Shown: positions 36,723 to 48,445 of the stretch, in pieces
Position numbering within the stretch: position 1 is the stretch's first letter
Layout: each line of letters starts with the position of its first letter
Source of the DNA: Sparassis latifolia
Taxonomy: Eukaryota > Basidiomycota > Agaricomycetes > Polyporales > Sparassidaceae
DNA: 64,000 bases
Direction: 5' to 3'
Assembly (NCBI GenBank): GCA_018466975.1
Contig: CM031562.1
Coordinates: forward strand, 1,798,001-1,862,000
Translations under genes and position numbers: made by a program
The notes under the pieces: model-generated
The model's database searches: none
Seen by the model: only the letters and a program-made list of their open reading frames with translations
What the model was told of the DNA's origin: nothing

Positions 36723-37298
36723 TGATAAGAGCCTTACAATAGTTTACAAAGTTGTCTACTGACTCTTAGTATATTGATATTCAGCAAGTCAACAATAGCC
36801 TATTATACTGGCTCCTAATATACTGTATCACCTGATGTCACTTTGTAAGAATCTTTAGTAACCTACAATATTCTAGTAAATGTCCTAGTATGCAACTTTG
36901 TAAGGGCCTTACAATAGGATATGTCACCTAGTGTCAGTTTATAATATGCTTATAATTGTCTAGTATACGACCTTGTCACATGTGACCTGCAAGCTCAGTC
37001 GAAAATGTACAGTATATGCATCTGTGAAACTAAAGCAAGTTTTCCCATCAGGAATTGTAGGATTTGTTTAAGAGAACCTCTGCACCATGTTATTTAGTAT
37101 AAAAATTGTGAGTAATACAACTAAAACTGCCCAAAAACATACATGTTTAAGGTCAACTGCAACAGGGAAAGCACCGGGACACCTGAGCACTATCATTTAT
37201 CTAGTCTAAGTGCTTCAGCCACTCATCTGTTGACAGCGCTTTGTACAAGTCGCGTTAGTTTTCAATACAACTTTTTTTGAATGTCCGCCTATAGTTAC
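36723..37298 (-). mobile_element. Element D2, middle part
   Basis: Continues 31640 after removal of D3, and continues into 41387 after removal of A2. No gene seen. Confidence 0.8.
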
Positions 37299-40200
37299 AC
37301 TTGTGGGGAGTAGGCCACTGCTTTGCATGGCAGGAACGATTCCTGAGGTTTAATGTTTCTACTTTTATCTTATTATCTAATTATTTTCACATGCTTTAAT
37401 TATTCTATATTACTCCTTAGTAGTTGATTACTTGTGAAGAGTGGTCCATTGTATTGCATTGCATAGCATCTTGTATTTTTATTAGACACCTATTTAAAGG
37501 TTTCACCAGTTGTATTCACTCAAAACAGTCACTTTAGATGAAAATCTACTAAAATTTCATGTGATACTAATAAGTATAAAGAACTTAAGTCTTTCTTGTC
37601 AGTATATTATTTCTTGAAGCTCTAATACTCTGTTTTTATTTCAACTAAATTTATGTGACAATTCATTTTATACAGATACTAAAGAAATAAAGTATTAGAA
37701 TAACTTACAATATTATTTGGATACTCCAGGTATCATGAACAACTGCATTACAATATTTTAGTATGCTATTTATCTAATATTTTACTTACAGATATTTGGT
37801 AACAGTACTGCAATAGTCCAGCATGCCATTTATATGTCTATACAAAGTAGTTACAAGAAAATGCTAGTGCTTTCTAAATAAAAGCATTATAATAGTGTAC
37901 AATCTTATTCAATAACTGGTAGATTGCTTAGTAATATATAGTATGCTTGTAACAATATTATACTCGTGACTGACTTATAATATGTCGCCTAATTATAGTT
38001 TATAAGAGCCTTATAATATGTTATGTTATTACATGAGTCTTATATGTCTACTACATCATCTACCAACTATTTCCATACCATTTAATATCAGTTAATAAGC
38101 AGTATAATATAGATAATAATTTATTTATAGCTGCCTAATAATAGTCTAACATATTGCTAAGTATCTCAGAGTGAGATTATTTAAAAGATGACTTTAAAAT
38201 GATATTACTCGGTCCTTTTATCAAAACTGTATAAGAATGTTACTAAACATTGTGAGTACGCCTCTCCTGAAAATGCTCTTCAAAATTGCGTTAAAATGAT
38301 ATCATGTTGTTCTGTAAAACATGTATAAAAACATTACTAAAAAGGTCCTAGTATGCATTTTAATAGACTCAGCTGAAAAATGGCTTTAAAATGAGATCAC
38401 TATGTTGTTTTGCAAAAAGTATATAAAAATGTTACTAAAAAATGACTAATATGCATTATAAAAGACTCAGCCAAAAAATGGCTTCAAAATGATATTACTA
38501 TGTTGTTTTGCAAAAAGTATATAAAAACATCACTAAAAATGACTAGTATGCATTTTAAAAGACTCAGCCAAAAAATGGCTTTAAAATGATGCTACTTTGT
38601 CATTTTATAAAATTGATATAAAAACCTTACTAAAAAGTAACTAGTATGCATTCTAAAAGACTCGACTGAAAAATGGCTTCAAAATGATATTACTATATTG
38701 TTTTGCAAAAAGTGTATAAAAATGTTACTAAAAAGTGATTACTATGCATTCCAAAAGAATTGGCTTCAAAATGGCTTCAAAATGATATTACTATGTCATT
38801 TTATAAAATCTATATAAAAACCTGACTAAAAAGTCGTTAATATTCATTCTGTAAGGATCACCTTCATAGCCTACTATGTCATGTACCTACTCCAAGATAA
38901 CTATCTGATAGAAGCTTTTTAGAATCTTAGATTCTATAGTCATGCGACAATTTTTGTGATATTTTTATAATTTTTCGGGATTTCATAATGTCTAGTAAGC
39001 TCCTACAATATCTTACTATATACTTTACTAACCTTTAGCAAGTTGCTTAGTATTGTAATAACCTCATAATAGCCTGGTATGCCACCTAGTATTTATTTGT
39101 AAGGCCTTATAATAGTCTGAAAGGCCACCTCGTATCAGTTTGTAGGGGTCTTACAACAATCTACAATGTTATCTACTGAATTTATACCACCTAAAAACCA
39201 TTAATAAGCTCCTTATAGTCTAATATAGTCTCTACTGACTGCTAGTATGCCATATAATAATGTCTAGTAAGCATCCTAGAACCACTACAAAAAATGATGC
39301 AAGAAACTGTTACAAATGTGCCTGTCTACAAGGATCACTACAAACAATGACCCTAGAAACTGTTACAAATGTTTCTACAAGAATCACAACAAAAAATGTT
39401 ACCAACGGCCTATAAAAACCACTCCAAAAAAAGGTTATCAACATGCCTATAAGAACCACTACAAACAATGACACTAGAAAGTGTTACATATATGCCTATA
39501 TGAACCACTACAAAAAATGACACTAGAAACTGTTGCAAATGTGCCTACAAGAATCACTACAAAAAATGTTACTAAGATGTCTATAAGAATCACTACAAAA
39601 AATGACCTTAGAAACTGTTACCAACGTGCCTATACGAACCACTACAAAAAATGACACCAGAAACTGTTACAAATGTGCCTATAGCAAGGTATCTGTATAC
39701 TCTATAGTGTCAGTTTGTATTGAGCTTACAATAGTCTGTTACCTGATGTCACTTGTAAAAATCTCCAGTAACCTGCAATAGTGTCTAGTAATCTCTAGTA
39801 AATATCCTAGTATGTGAGTTTATAAGGGCCTTACAATAGTTAGATATATCATCTAGTATCAGTTTATAAGATGCTTACAATAGTCTAGTATACCACTTAG
39901 TATCCATTGGTAGGGGCCTTACAGTAGCCTACAAAGGGATATATTGACTTCTAGCATGTTGTATAGTAACACTTCGTAAGCCTCCTACAATGCCTTATTA
40001 TACTGTTTATTGAATTCTAGTACACCCTCTAGAATCAGTTTGTAATGGCCTCATAATATTCTGATCATCTAGTTTGTGTTGTAAAGGCTTTATAATAGTT
40101 TAAAATGTCACCTAGTATGGGTTTGTAAAGACCTTACAATTGTTGTCATAGCCTGTACTTATACCAAAACTCCGAGCCTATAGTGCTTAAAAGCTGCCTT

Positions 40201-41386
40201 ACAACAGTTACTAATGAAGCTAATAACCTGGAAGTCAAGCTCTATGGTGGTCCCGGGTATACCGGCTCTTTAGTCCAGAAACAGAAGCTGACTTTGAACA
40301 TTTCTTTGCATTTAGTAATTCTTCAGCCACCAGAGCGCTGAGAACGAAAAAAGTGTTGCGCTCGATTTTTTGGATCACATCGACGCTTTTTTCGTTGTCC
40401 GCTCAAACCTTAACCAATTTAGGCAAGTCTCTTGCAACTGGTTCCCACACTTTCAGCCAAACTTGCAAGGCCTGTAGCTCACTCAATTCTACTCGGATTT
40501 TGATGAACCAAGTGGGCATTCCGACCAGTTCTTTGAGCTGAATCTGATGGTACCACTTCCAGAACACAGGAATCACTTTCTGTGGTGCTACAATCCATTT
40601 TGACTGGAAGCACTTGTTTCTACACATCCAGCCAAACTTGCCAGGCTTGTAGTTCAGTCAATTCTGCTGGAATTTGGATGAACCCTGTAGGCATTCTGAC
40701 AGGATTTTAAAGCTAAATCTGACAGTGTCACTTTTATAACAGCAGAATCACTTTCTGCAGTGCTACAATCCATTTTCTCTATTCTCTCCCACTTTTGCTT
40801 GTTTCTTCAAGGAAAACAAAATGTGCACTACATGTAAAAAACAAGGTGCCCTGTATAACATGTTTATGTGCATTTTAGAGTCATTCGAAAATTTTTCTGG
40901 CATTTGTCCAATTTTCCTGCACTTCATGCTGAGCATTCTAATCTAAAACTGAGATATTTCAACCAGTTTTACTCAGATTTACTTGGTTTAAGAGAGCATT
41001 ATACTCCATTTCCTTCACAGATTACAATGATACTGCTTTTCATGTGTTGGAATTAGTACGTGCTTCTATAATTTCACTGACTATGATGAATTGCTCATCT
41101 GTGGCTGCTGTGGCACTTCTGTTGATTACTATTTGTGCAAGTCGCGCTGGTTTTCACTACAATCACTTTGAAAGACCGACTGTATGCAAGCTGTAGTACA
41201 GTAACAACAGGGACTACAAAGTTTGTAGTTAAACCCTAAACCTAACCCAGGACTAGGTGCAGCCCATGCATACAAATTTGTATTGAAAAGTCGTTCCCAC
41301 GCATAGGGGCCGTTTCATCTGTCCCTCAAGATCTGGCGGAAGCCCTATCCCATAAAGAACGATTCCTTCGTACCTCAGGAATCGTA
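37299..41386 (-). mobile_element. Helentron-like element A2, full length (4088 bp)
   Basis: Minus-strand copy with 5' end TACGATTCCTGAGGTACGAA at 41386 and 3' hairpin plus CACAAGT at 37299. The outer 5' kilobase matches A0/A1 and the 3' tail and 98-bp array (38180-38850) match too. The section 39690-40440 resembles 33790-34760 of D3 instead, so A2 is a mosaic of the two families. Removing it rejoins CTACAAT and GTAACTA (minus strand), a sequence intact at about 31851 and 61512. Confidence 0.8.
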
Positions 41387-41603
41387 ATTGTAGTTGAGTA
41401 AGTAGCTGTTAGAACATTTGTAGATGGAGCTTAACCCTAACCCTTATGGCATTCCTACAAACTCAGCCCTAACCCTAGGTCATGCATACAAAATTTGTAG
41501 TCAAAAACCATTCCCACGGTTTGGGAAAAATGTCGTGACAGTATAAGCGCCCTCTAGGGCTCATCCTGTATAAGAAGGATTCCTTCGTACCTCAGGAATC
41601 GTA
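41387..41603 (-). mobile_element. Element D2, 5' part
   Basis: First 217 bp of D2: 5' terminus TACGATTCCTGAGGTACGAA at 41603, then the family B leader with ACAAATTTTGTA and CCTAACCCT-type text. The 5' end abuts the pogo fragment. Confidence 0.8.
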
Positions 41604-42429
41604 AAAACCGGTTGGCAATACAGCAATCCTATGAAAAGTTTCTAGTCAGCTGTTCAATCAAACCAACTTCAGCACAAAGGACTCACAATGCATTGAGGAC
41701 ATTGTGATCATTCCAAAACTTCAAGATGTTCTTACCAGCAAATATTATTTATAGTCGGGGCATTGGAAGCGTACCATCTGCACAAATGGTAACAACAATG
41801 GTGACATTCTCTCAGACAACACTCTGCAAAGTGTGCTGAATCCTCTGTCTGGCGGGCCCAATCACCCATTCCTTCTATCCTACACTCAGCAGCAGGCCAG
41901 TCTCATCCATTCCATACTTCCTGTGGGCACTTATGTGATGCTCCCATTCAATCTCCTCAAGTGTGTCAAAGTAATCATTGATATTGGTCCGATTGAGTGC
42001 ATAACCACACTTGTCCTCCAAATTTGAACCCCAGTACAGTGCCGGTTGAGGAATACGTAAGGCCAGCACTTGCTGACTGTGATAGGCATGGAACGGGAGG
42101 AGAGTATAGCCTGCGCTTTATCCTTCAAAAGTGCGGGAGTGAGCGGGAGACTGCAACGTCGACCTTTTGATGAACTCCACAACAACAGCCTCTTCCACAG
42201 GAGTGAGAAGTTGCTTCTGTACATTAATAGACCGACAGCCTTTGCTACGATGCCAAACAGTTAATTTGCTCACCCCATGTTCTCGTGCAACACTTCCGAA
42301 ACTCAGCTTCTTCTCCTCACCTCCCAGCACACCCTTACGGTACTCAGCAACAGCGAGTGCAATCTGAGCCTCCTTGTGGTCTTGTATGTCTTTCTTGCAC
42401 TGTTTCAGGGTCTTGCTCTTGCGTCCCAT
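41604..42429 (-). pseudogene. Pogo-type (Tc1/mariner superfamily) transposase fragment
   Basis: Begins MGRKSKTLKQCKKDIQDHKE at 42429. The N-terminus has a psq-like helix-turn-helix (LSFGSVAREHGVSKLTVWHR), then a CENP-B/Tc5-type region after a frame change near 42120-42170 (LTPALLKDKAQAILSSRS). The DDE domain starts in another frame (TNINDYFDTLEEIEWEHHIS, then YGMDETG, the first catalytic Asp) and continues with ENVTIVVTICADGT. Breaks: frame changes, TGA at 41814-41812 in V-stop-ENVT where Arg is expected, and TAA at 41751-41749 where Gln (CAA) is possible. The remaining DDE residues are missing, cut by element D2 at 41603. Full pogo transposases are about 500 aa. Confidence 0.75.
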
Positions 42430-43643
42430 TAGGATTTCGACAGCGGGCCCACAAACGCGAGTCTCTCCTTCAGCCCGAGCCTATGTCATGTGATCGCAAT
42501 TCTCAGCTCTTCATCCTCTCTGATGAACCGGATTTTCCATAGCTCCTAGCAGGACACAAGCAATTCTGAGGTTTGTTGTCAAATGTATTACATTTCTTGT
42601 TCTATACTGTTGTGAATTTTAATGGGGTAGTTGTACAACAAGACAAAAGTTATGTTCTGGTGGCTACTAGAGTCACCCTTTTTGATGAATGTGCTTGCAA
42701 ATTCTTGAATCCCGACATATAAAAATTACTCAGGCAAGCTACATGTGCCATCTGAATCCACAGTGAAATAAATCTTTTGTTCCAATTACTTTCTCATGCA
42801 TAAACACCATCGTTTCAAGGACTACTCCAGTTTCAAGGAGTACTCAAATACTGTAGTATACGAAGATTTACCTCATAACTATCCAGGCGTTAGGACGTCC
42901 GCAGAAGTGTGTTCTAGACACAGTCCACATCAGATTCATCCTATCATTTGTGCCTCACAACTGTGAAATTCCTTTTTTTGCATCCTAATTTCCATCATAG
43001 TTAATTGGAGCGATTGCACGGCTGAGCAGATCAGTAAGGTTCAACTTAGTAAGGTTCTAAACATCCTTATATCATACTATAACTGCTATCTCTGAGAAGT
43101 TGGCATTAAAGTTTAAACTGGATAGTGTGTTCAGCTGTATGCATATATTCTGACGAGCATTGGCCATATGGCTAACGTCAGATAACATTATTGACTAGAT
43201 TGGATCTGATGACTTGACATGACACATTCTATCTTATGACCTGATGTGACCTCCTTTCTCTCGATCATTTCAGATAGAACATGTCCATGCTGTCCTCGTT
43301 GCTTTATAATCTGTTCACGATAATAAAGGTAAGTAGATTATGGTTACTCATCTTACAACCTTCGTTACTTGTGGTTACATTGTTGAGCTTAATTATTGAT
43401 AAAAACCTTGACAGGGCATGAGTAGGAGGATAGCATAAGCAATCCACTCATAGCTTATTGTTTGATTTTTAAGTAATTGGACCCTTTATCCAAGCATGTG
43501 GACGGTGGAGTCGATTGATAAGGGACACTCTCATCACATGCTGATGGAATTGTCAGATCATTCCAAAGGTCGGGGCATGCCTGTGTCTCAGAACCCCGAC
43601 AATATCCCATTCCATTTGTCTCATAGCATAAGAGTAGACTCAT
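42430..43643. other. No gene recognised
   Basis: Mixed unique sequence upstream of the pogo remnant. Short frames only, no terminal inverted repeat matched by eye. Confidence 0.4.
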
Positions 43644-43989
43644 TACAATTCCTGAGGTACGAAGTAATCGTTCTTATGCAGGATGAGCCCTTAATGGGCG
43701 CTTATCTCGTGACGAACTTCTGACCAAACCGTGGGAACAAATCTTGACAACAACTTTGTATGGGTGACCTGAGGTTAGGGTTATCTCAAGTTACAAATTT
43801 GTATTGGTCACCTGAGGTTAGGGTTATGCTCAAGCTAACTGCTCTGCTTAGTTGACTACAACTTAACTACAGGTGGACATTCAAAACAGTTGTATTGAAA
43901 ACCGATGCAACTTGTACAAATAGCTATCAACAGATGGGTGGTTGGGCACTTAGATTAGATATCAGATATCAGCTATACTTCAATATACA

Positions 43990-44360
43990 GCGTAACCACA
44001 AAGGCACGTGGATGTCTATATTAAGTGCGATGCGAGTATGCTAGATGCAGGATGCTCCTGTGATTATGACTGTTAGCTGCGAGCGCAATCACAGAGGCAT
44101 GCAGATGTTTATATCGAGTGTGATGCAAGTATGTCAAATGTGGCACATCCCTGTGGTCGTGACTGTTAGTTGTGGGCATGATCACAGGGGCAGGTGAAAG
44201 GAGGCGTCCTTGCAGTGTGGATACCTATCTAGAGTGCAATGTCTAAATGGTCGAAAATGTCTCATGTGGCACACACCTAGGGTTGTGTCCCTTGGTTGCA
44301 GTTGTGACCACAGGCATGTGGAAATGTGCATATTGCCTGTGGGGACCCGTATTATAGCAG
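43990..44360 (+). repeat. Imperfect tandem repeats of about 90-100 bp with inverted arms
   Basis: About four units, each with a TATATYRAGTGYGATGCRAGTATG-like block shortened in places, CCTGTGRTYRTGACTGTTAG and a matching CACAGRGGCA arm. Each unit could fold on itself. The unit core reappears in reverse as the perfect hairpin at 44932-44974. Confidence 0.7.
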
Positions 44361-44931
44361 TCAGTGTAATTGCAATTCAGAAGGGCCCGTGATAACAGAT
44401 GGGTGCAAAGCAGTAAGGTGGGAAGGGGATTGTTTTGACAGTGTATGAAGGGTATTGATATAAGTCACCATTTAGGGGATAGTGAGAGATACAAAAGGGG
44501 CCTATCTTCTGCTCCTGTGTATTGATCGTCTGCCAAGTGTAGGATGGCTGTAACACTTAGATTAGATAACAGACAACAGTGCTACTTCAATATACATTAA
44601 GATTAGCTTCCACAACTTGTTATAGTCGAATCTGCGCTTTGAGACTATCACCATTGAATTCAGGCCAAAAAATAGACCTAATTCACACCCTGAAACATTA
44701 AATTCTGTTGAGATTTCAGTGAGAAACGATCTCGACAGCACTGAGATAAACCAAAAGAAAAATGCTTAGTCAGCATCCCAATTGGGCAACTGACTTATAT
44801 AAGGTACCCATGACTCCCCGGGTCATGCTCCCATTTGTTGGGCATTCTTCCGCATTTATTTGAGGTTTCTAACCCCTAAATACACTTGCCTAAATCCGGA
44901 AAGTCAGCTGCCTTTGAAGGGCTTCCACGCA

Positions 44932-44974
44932 CCCCTGTGGTCGTGCCCGCAACTAACGGTCACGACCACAGGGG
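44932..44974. repeat. Perfect 14-bp-stem hairpin
   Basis: CCCCTGTGGTCGTG at 44932-44945 pairs with CACGACCACAGGGG at 44961-44974 around a 15-nt loop. No T-run follows, so it is not a simple terminator. Confidence 0.9.
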
Positions 44975-45019
44975 AGCCCTCATTAGGGTGTTCCGCCGGA
45001 ACTAATCCGAATTAGGCCA

Positions 45020-45125
45020 TAATCAGCCCAAATTTATTTGCCCTGGCCCAGGATTGAACCAAAACCTTCAGGAACACAGATATCTGCAAGCACCCAACTT
45101 AACCACTTGACCACTGGGCTGTCCC
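45020..45125 (-). repeat. tRNA-derived SINE-like head
   Basis: On the minus strand, an A-box-like segment (AGCCCAGTGGTCAAGTGG, 45120-45103) is followed 42 nt later by a good B box (GGTTCAATCC, 45060-45051). The arms do not fold into a functional tRNA: no acceptor or T-stem pairing. This fits the promoter head of a tRNA-derived SINE. Its 3' boundary and target duplication were not found. Confidence 0.45.
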
Positions 45126-45493
45126 AACTCAACCAACTTCAGCTTACAAGTCATTTCACAGCTTCATTACACCAGGTAAGTCCGACTTTCTAGCTTTATC
45201 AGTACCCATTAGAAGGAATTAGAAGTCCGCACTTTTGGCCTTACTTCATGCATTTCTAATCAATTCTAATTAGTCTACAAGTCCGGGTTATCAGCTTTCT
45301 TAGTAACTCTTCTAGGGCAGCCTTCAAGCAACATAACTTCAGACTTTTGGCAGATGTAGGTGCTGTGACTTCTAACTAGGCTACAAGCCCAGCTTACAGC
45401 AAGAATTGTAAAGCCTCTTACAAGTCCGAGTTTCTTCATCATTAACACCTCCAGTAGAGCATTACAAGTTCTGATCTACTTGGAGACTTGTCA

Positions 45494-45870
45494 GTCTACA
45501 ATTCCGGGTTATTAACTTTGTTAGTAACTATTGTAGAGATGCCTTGAAGCATTACAAATCCGCACTTTGAGCATACTTAGTAGGCATTGTAGCAAGTTGT
45601 GACTAGATTATAAAGTCACCCTTTTAGCATACTTAGTAGGCATTCTAACAATTTCCAACTGCCCTACAACTCCGAGTTCCTAACTGGTCTACAATTCCGG
45701 GTTATTAACTTTGTTAGTAACTATTGTAGAGATGCCTTGAAGCATTACAAATCCGCACTTTTAGTGCACTTAGTAGGCATTGTAGCAACTTGTAACCAGA
45801 TTATAAAGTCATCCTTTTGGTATGCTTAGTAGGCATTGAAACAATTTCTAACTGCCCTACAACTCTGATG
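45494..45870 (+). repeat. 193-bp direct tandem duplication
   Basis: GTCTACAATTCCGGGTTATT starts at 45494 and again at 45687 and the following about 190 bp align. A more diverged related block starts near 45274. Confidence 0.85.
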
Positions 45871-45879
45871 CTTACAAGC

Positions 45880-47045
45880 ACATTTGTAACAGTTTCTAGT
45901 ATTATTTTTTGTGGTGATTCTTACAATTGCATTTCTAATAGTTTCTAGTCTCATTTTTTGGAGTGATTCTTATAAGCAAATTTGTAACAGTTTCTAGTCT
46001 CATTTTTGTAGTGATTCTTATAAACTCATTTGTTACAGTTTGTAGTCTGATTGTTTGTAGTAATTCTTATAGGTGCATTTGTAACAAATTCTAGTCTCTT
46101 TTTTTGTAGTGATTCTTATAAGTGAGTTTGTAACAGTTTCTAGTCTCATTTTTTGTAGTGATTCTCATAGGCACGTTTTTGACAGTTTCTAGTCTCATTT
46201 TTGTAGTGATTCTTATAAACTCATTTGTAACAATTTCTAGTGTTCTTACTAGAGATCACTAGACACTATTGTAGGTTACTGGAGATTCTTACAAGTGACA
46301 TTAGGTGACATATACAGACTATTGTAAGCTCAGTACAAACCATTAAGGAGTATATTAGGAGCCAGCATAATAGGCTATTGTTGACTTGCTGAATATTACT
46401 CAACAATATACTAAGGGTTAGTAGGCAACCTTGTAAACTATTGTAAGACCCTTATCAACTTACATGACTTAGTACAGTGTGACATTGTTGAACACTTACT
46501 ACATATTATTAGATGGCATACTAGGAGTCAGTAGAGAATATAATTTCTTATATACATTTTCATACAATGCTATAGGCACATTTGTAACAGTTCTGGTGTC
46601 GTTTTCTGTAGTGATTCTTATAAGCAAATTTGTAACAGTTTCTAGTGCCATTTTTTGTAGTGATTCTTACAGGCACATTTGTAACAGTTTCTAGGGTCAA
46701 TTTTTGTAGTAATTCTTATAAGCAAATTTGTAACAGTTTCTAGTCTCATTTTTTGCAGTGATTCTTACAGCCACATTTGTAACAGTTTCTTTTGTAGTGA
46801 TTCTTACAGGCATGTTTGTAACAGTTTCTAGGGTCAATTTTTGTAGTGATTCTTATAGGCATGTTTGTAACAGTTTCCAGCATCAATTTTTGTAGTGATT
46901 CTGATAAGCAAATTTGTAACAGATTCCAGTCTCATTTTTTGTAGTGATTCTCATCAGCACATTTTTTGTAGCAATTCTTATATACACATTTGTAACAATT
47001 TCTAGTGTCAATTTTTGTAGTAATTCTTATAGGCACATTTGTTCC
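45880..47045 (+). repeat. 49-bp minisatellite blocks of element E
   Basis: Two blocks (45880-46240 and 46565-47045) of the shared unit with GTAGTGATTCTTATA and TTTGTAACAGTTTCTAG. Confidence 0.85.
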
Positions 47046-47649
47046 TGAAGTCAAAGTAAGTGATCTCAAAACTGTTACAACAAAAAAAAACCTAGAAAAC
47101 AAGTTGTATAGTTTTTATTAGTAGGTGAATTATAATATACATTTTAAATTGAACTTGAGCAACAGCGAGTCTTCTAAGGCTGATAAAAATTGTAGAAACT
47201 GCCAAAAAATTGAGAGACTAAGAAACTTTCTAGTTATTACCAGTAGACATTTTGAGGCTCAAAAAAATGCCAATTAGTCTGAAAAAATTGTGGAATAACA
47301 ACTTTCATAGTTCTGACTATTATTGGTGAAAGTATGACACTTTCTAGTATTTAAGATGCACTTTAACTAAATTTAAGATAAAATATAGTATTTTCAGATT
47401 CAGAAACATGAAAAAAAATAGAAAAATTTATCAGATGCGAAAGTTTATAGCTACTCTCACTAAACATAGTACAAAATGCTTTTTAAACTGAAAGTGGGTG
47501 CTTTAAGCTTCAGCAAAATGACAGAATAATATACTTTACAACAGACAGATTATGTAAGCAGAAGTGAGAGTTTTCAGGCTTGGGAAAATTTGTAAAATAA
47601 GATGCATTTGCAAGGATGGCATGCACAGAGGGCAGACAATAACAGTAAT

Positions 47650-47727
47650 GGGTTTGCCAGAGTGCTATCTGATTGTAAAAGTGCAATGAGTTTGCCAGAG
47701 TGCTATCTGATTGTAAGAGTGCAATAG
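47650..47727 (+). repeat. 38-bp tandem repeat, two copies
   Basis: GTTTGCCAGAGTGCTATCTG and the following bases to GTGCAAT are repeated directly once. Confidence 0.85.
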
Positions 47728-48105
47728 GTGCATGAGAGCACTATGCATATGTGGGAGTGGTTATATTGATAAGAGCAATGTGCATGGGCAATAAGGGAGG
47801 TAGGCTGATGGAAATAATGCAATATTGTGCATATATAAGTTTGATTCTATTGTCCATCTCTCCCTACCTTTTTTGATCTTCTGAAAACTTTTTCTATAAA
47901 GGACATGTGTCTGTGAAGATTGCATGTCTGTGACACCTGTACCCCTGTGTACTGGTATTGGTCTCTGCACAGGTTGGCCCCACCCATGCTCTACACTGGC
48001 TATTATAAGGGTAATGATAAACTAGGCTATTATAAGAGACTCAGTAGATACTATTAGGTGGTAACTCAAATTAGTGCAGTCTTAAAGACATCTTATTATA
48101 ACCTT

Positions 48106-48153
48106 TCAGGAATCGTTACTGCCATGCGAAGCAATGGCCCACTCTAAACTAGT
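48106..48153 (+). other. First 3' terminus of element E
   Basis: TTTCAGGAATCGTTACTGCC, hairpin GCCATGCGAAGCAATGGC, then ACTCTAAACTAGT. The final CTAGT differs from the CAAGT of the other copies. Confidence 0.75.
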
Positions 48154-48398
48154 TGATTTTGTGAAGTGTGTAGTCGCCCAGAATTTCTTCTCAACTATAC
48201 CTACTTCTCATCAAGGCACAGGCACACACATGTGCACATACTATTCTCCTATACTTATCTGATACATAGGCTTATGACGTGCTTCTGTCAGATCACATCA
48301 TGGTAAAGGTGGCGCTCACAAGACTCCAAAGTCGAAAGTGGCAATCTCTGAAGATTCGAGTGCGTATGAATTATTTACATTATGCTGTGTAATGTTGA

Positions 48399-48445
48399 CA
48401 GGAATCGTTACTGCCATGCGGACTAATGGCCCACTCCACACAAGT
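48399..48445 (+). other. Second 3' terminus downstream of element E
   Basis: ACAGGAATCGTTACTGCCAT, a damaged hairpin (GCCATGCGGACTAATGGC), then CCACTCCACACAAGT. No 5' terminus lies between the two 3' ends. The 245-bp interval 48154-48398 is unlike the elements. Confidence 0.75.

Larger units (their letters stand above)
43644..48153 (+). mobile_element. Helentron-like element E, family B (4.5 kb, or 4.8 kb to the second 3' end)
   Basis: 5' end TACAATTCCTGAGGTACGAA at 43644 followed by the family B leader (GGATGAGCCC, then two copies of CACCTGAGGTTAGGGTTAT-like text at about 43767 and 43810). The first 3' end (AGGAATCGTTACTGCCATG, hairpin, ACTAGT) finishes at 48153; a second one finishes at 48445. 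Cargo includes hairpin repeats (43990-44360), an extra hairpin, a tRNA-like block, a 193-bp duplication and two minisatellite blocks. No pol or Rep gene. Confidence 0.7.

Noticed and set aside
45051..45120. Functional tRNA gene
   Set aside because: A and B boxes are present but acceptor, anticodon and T stems do not pair.
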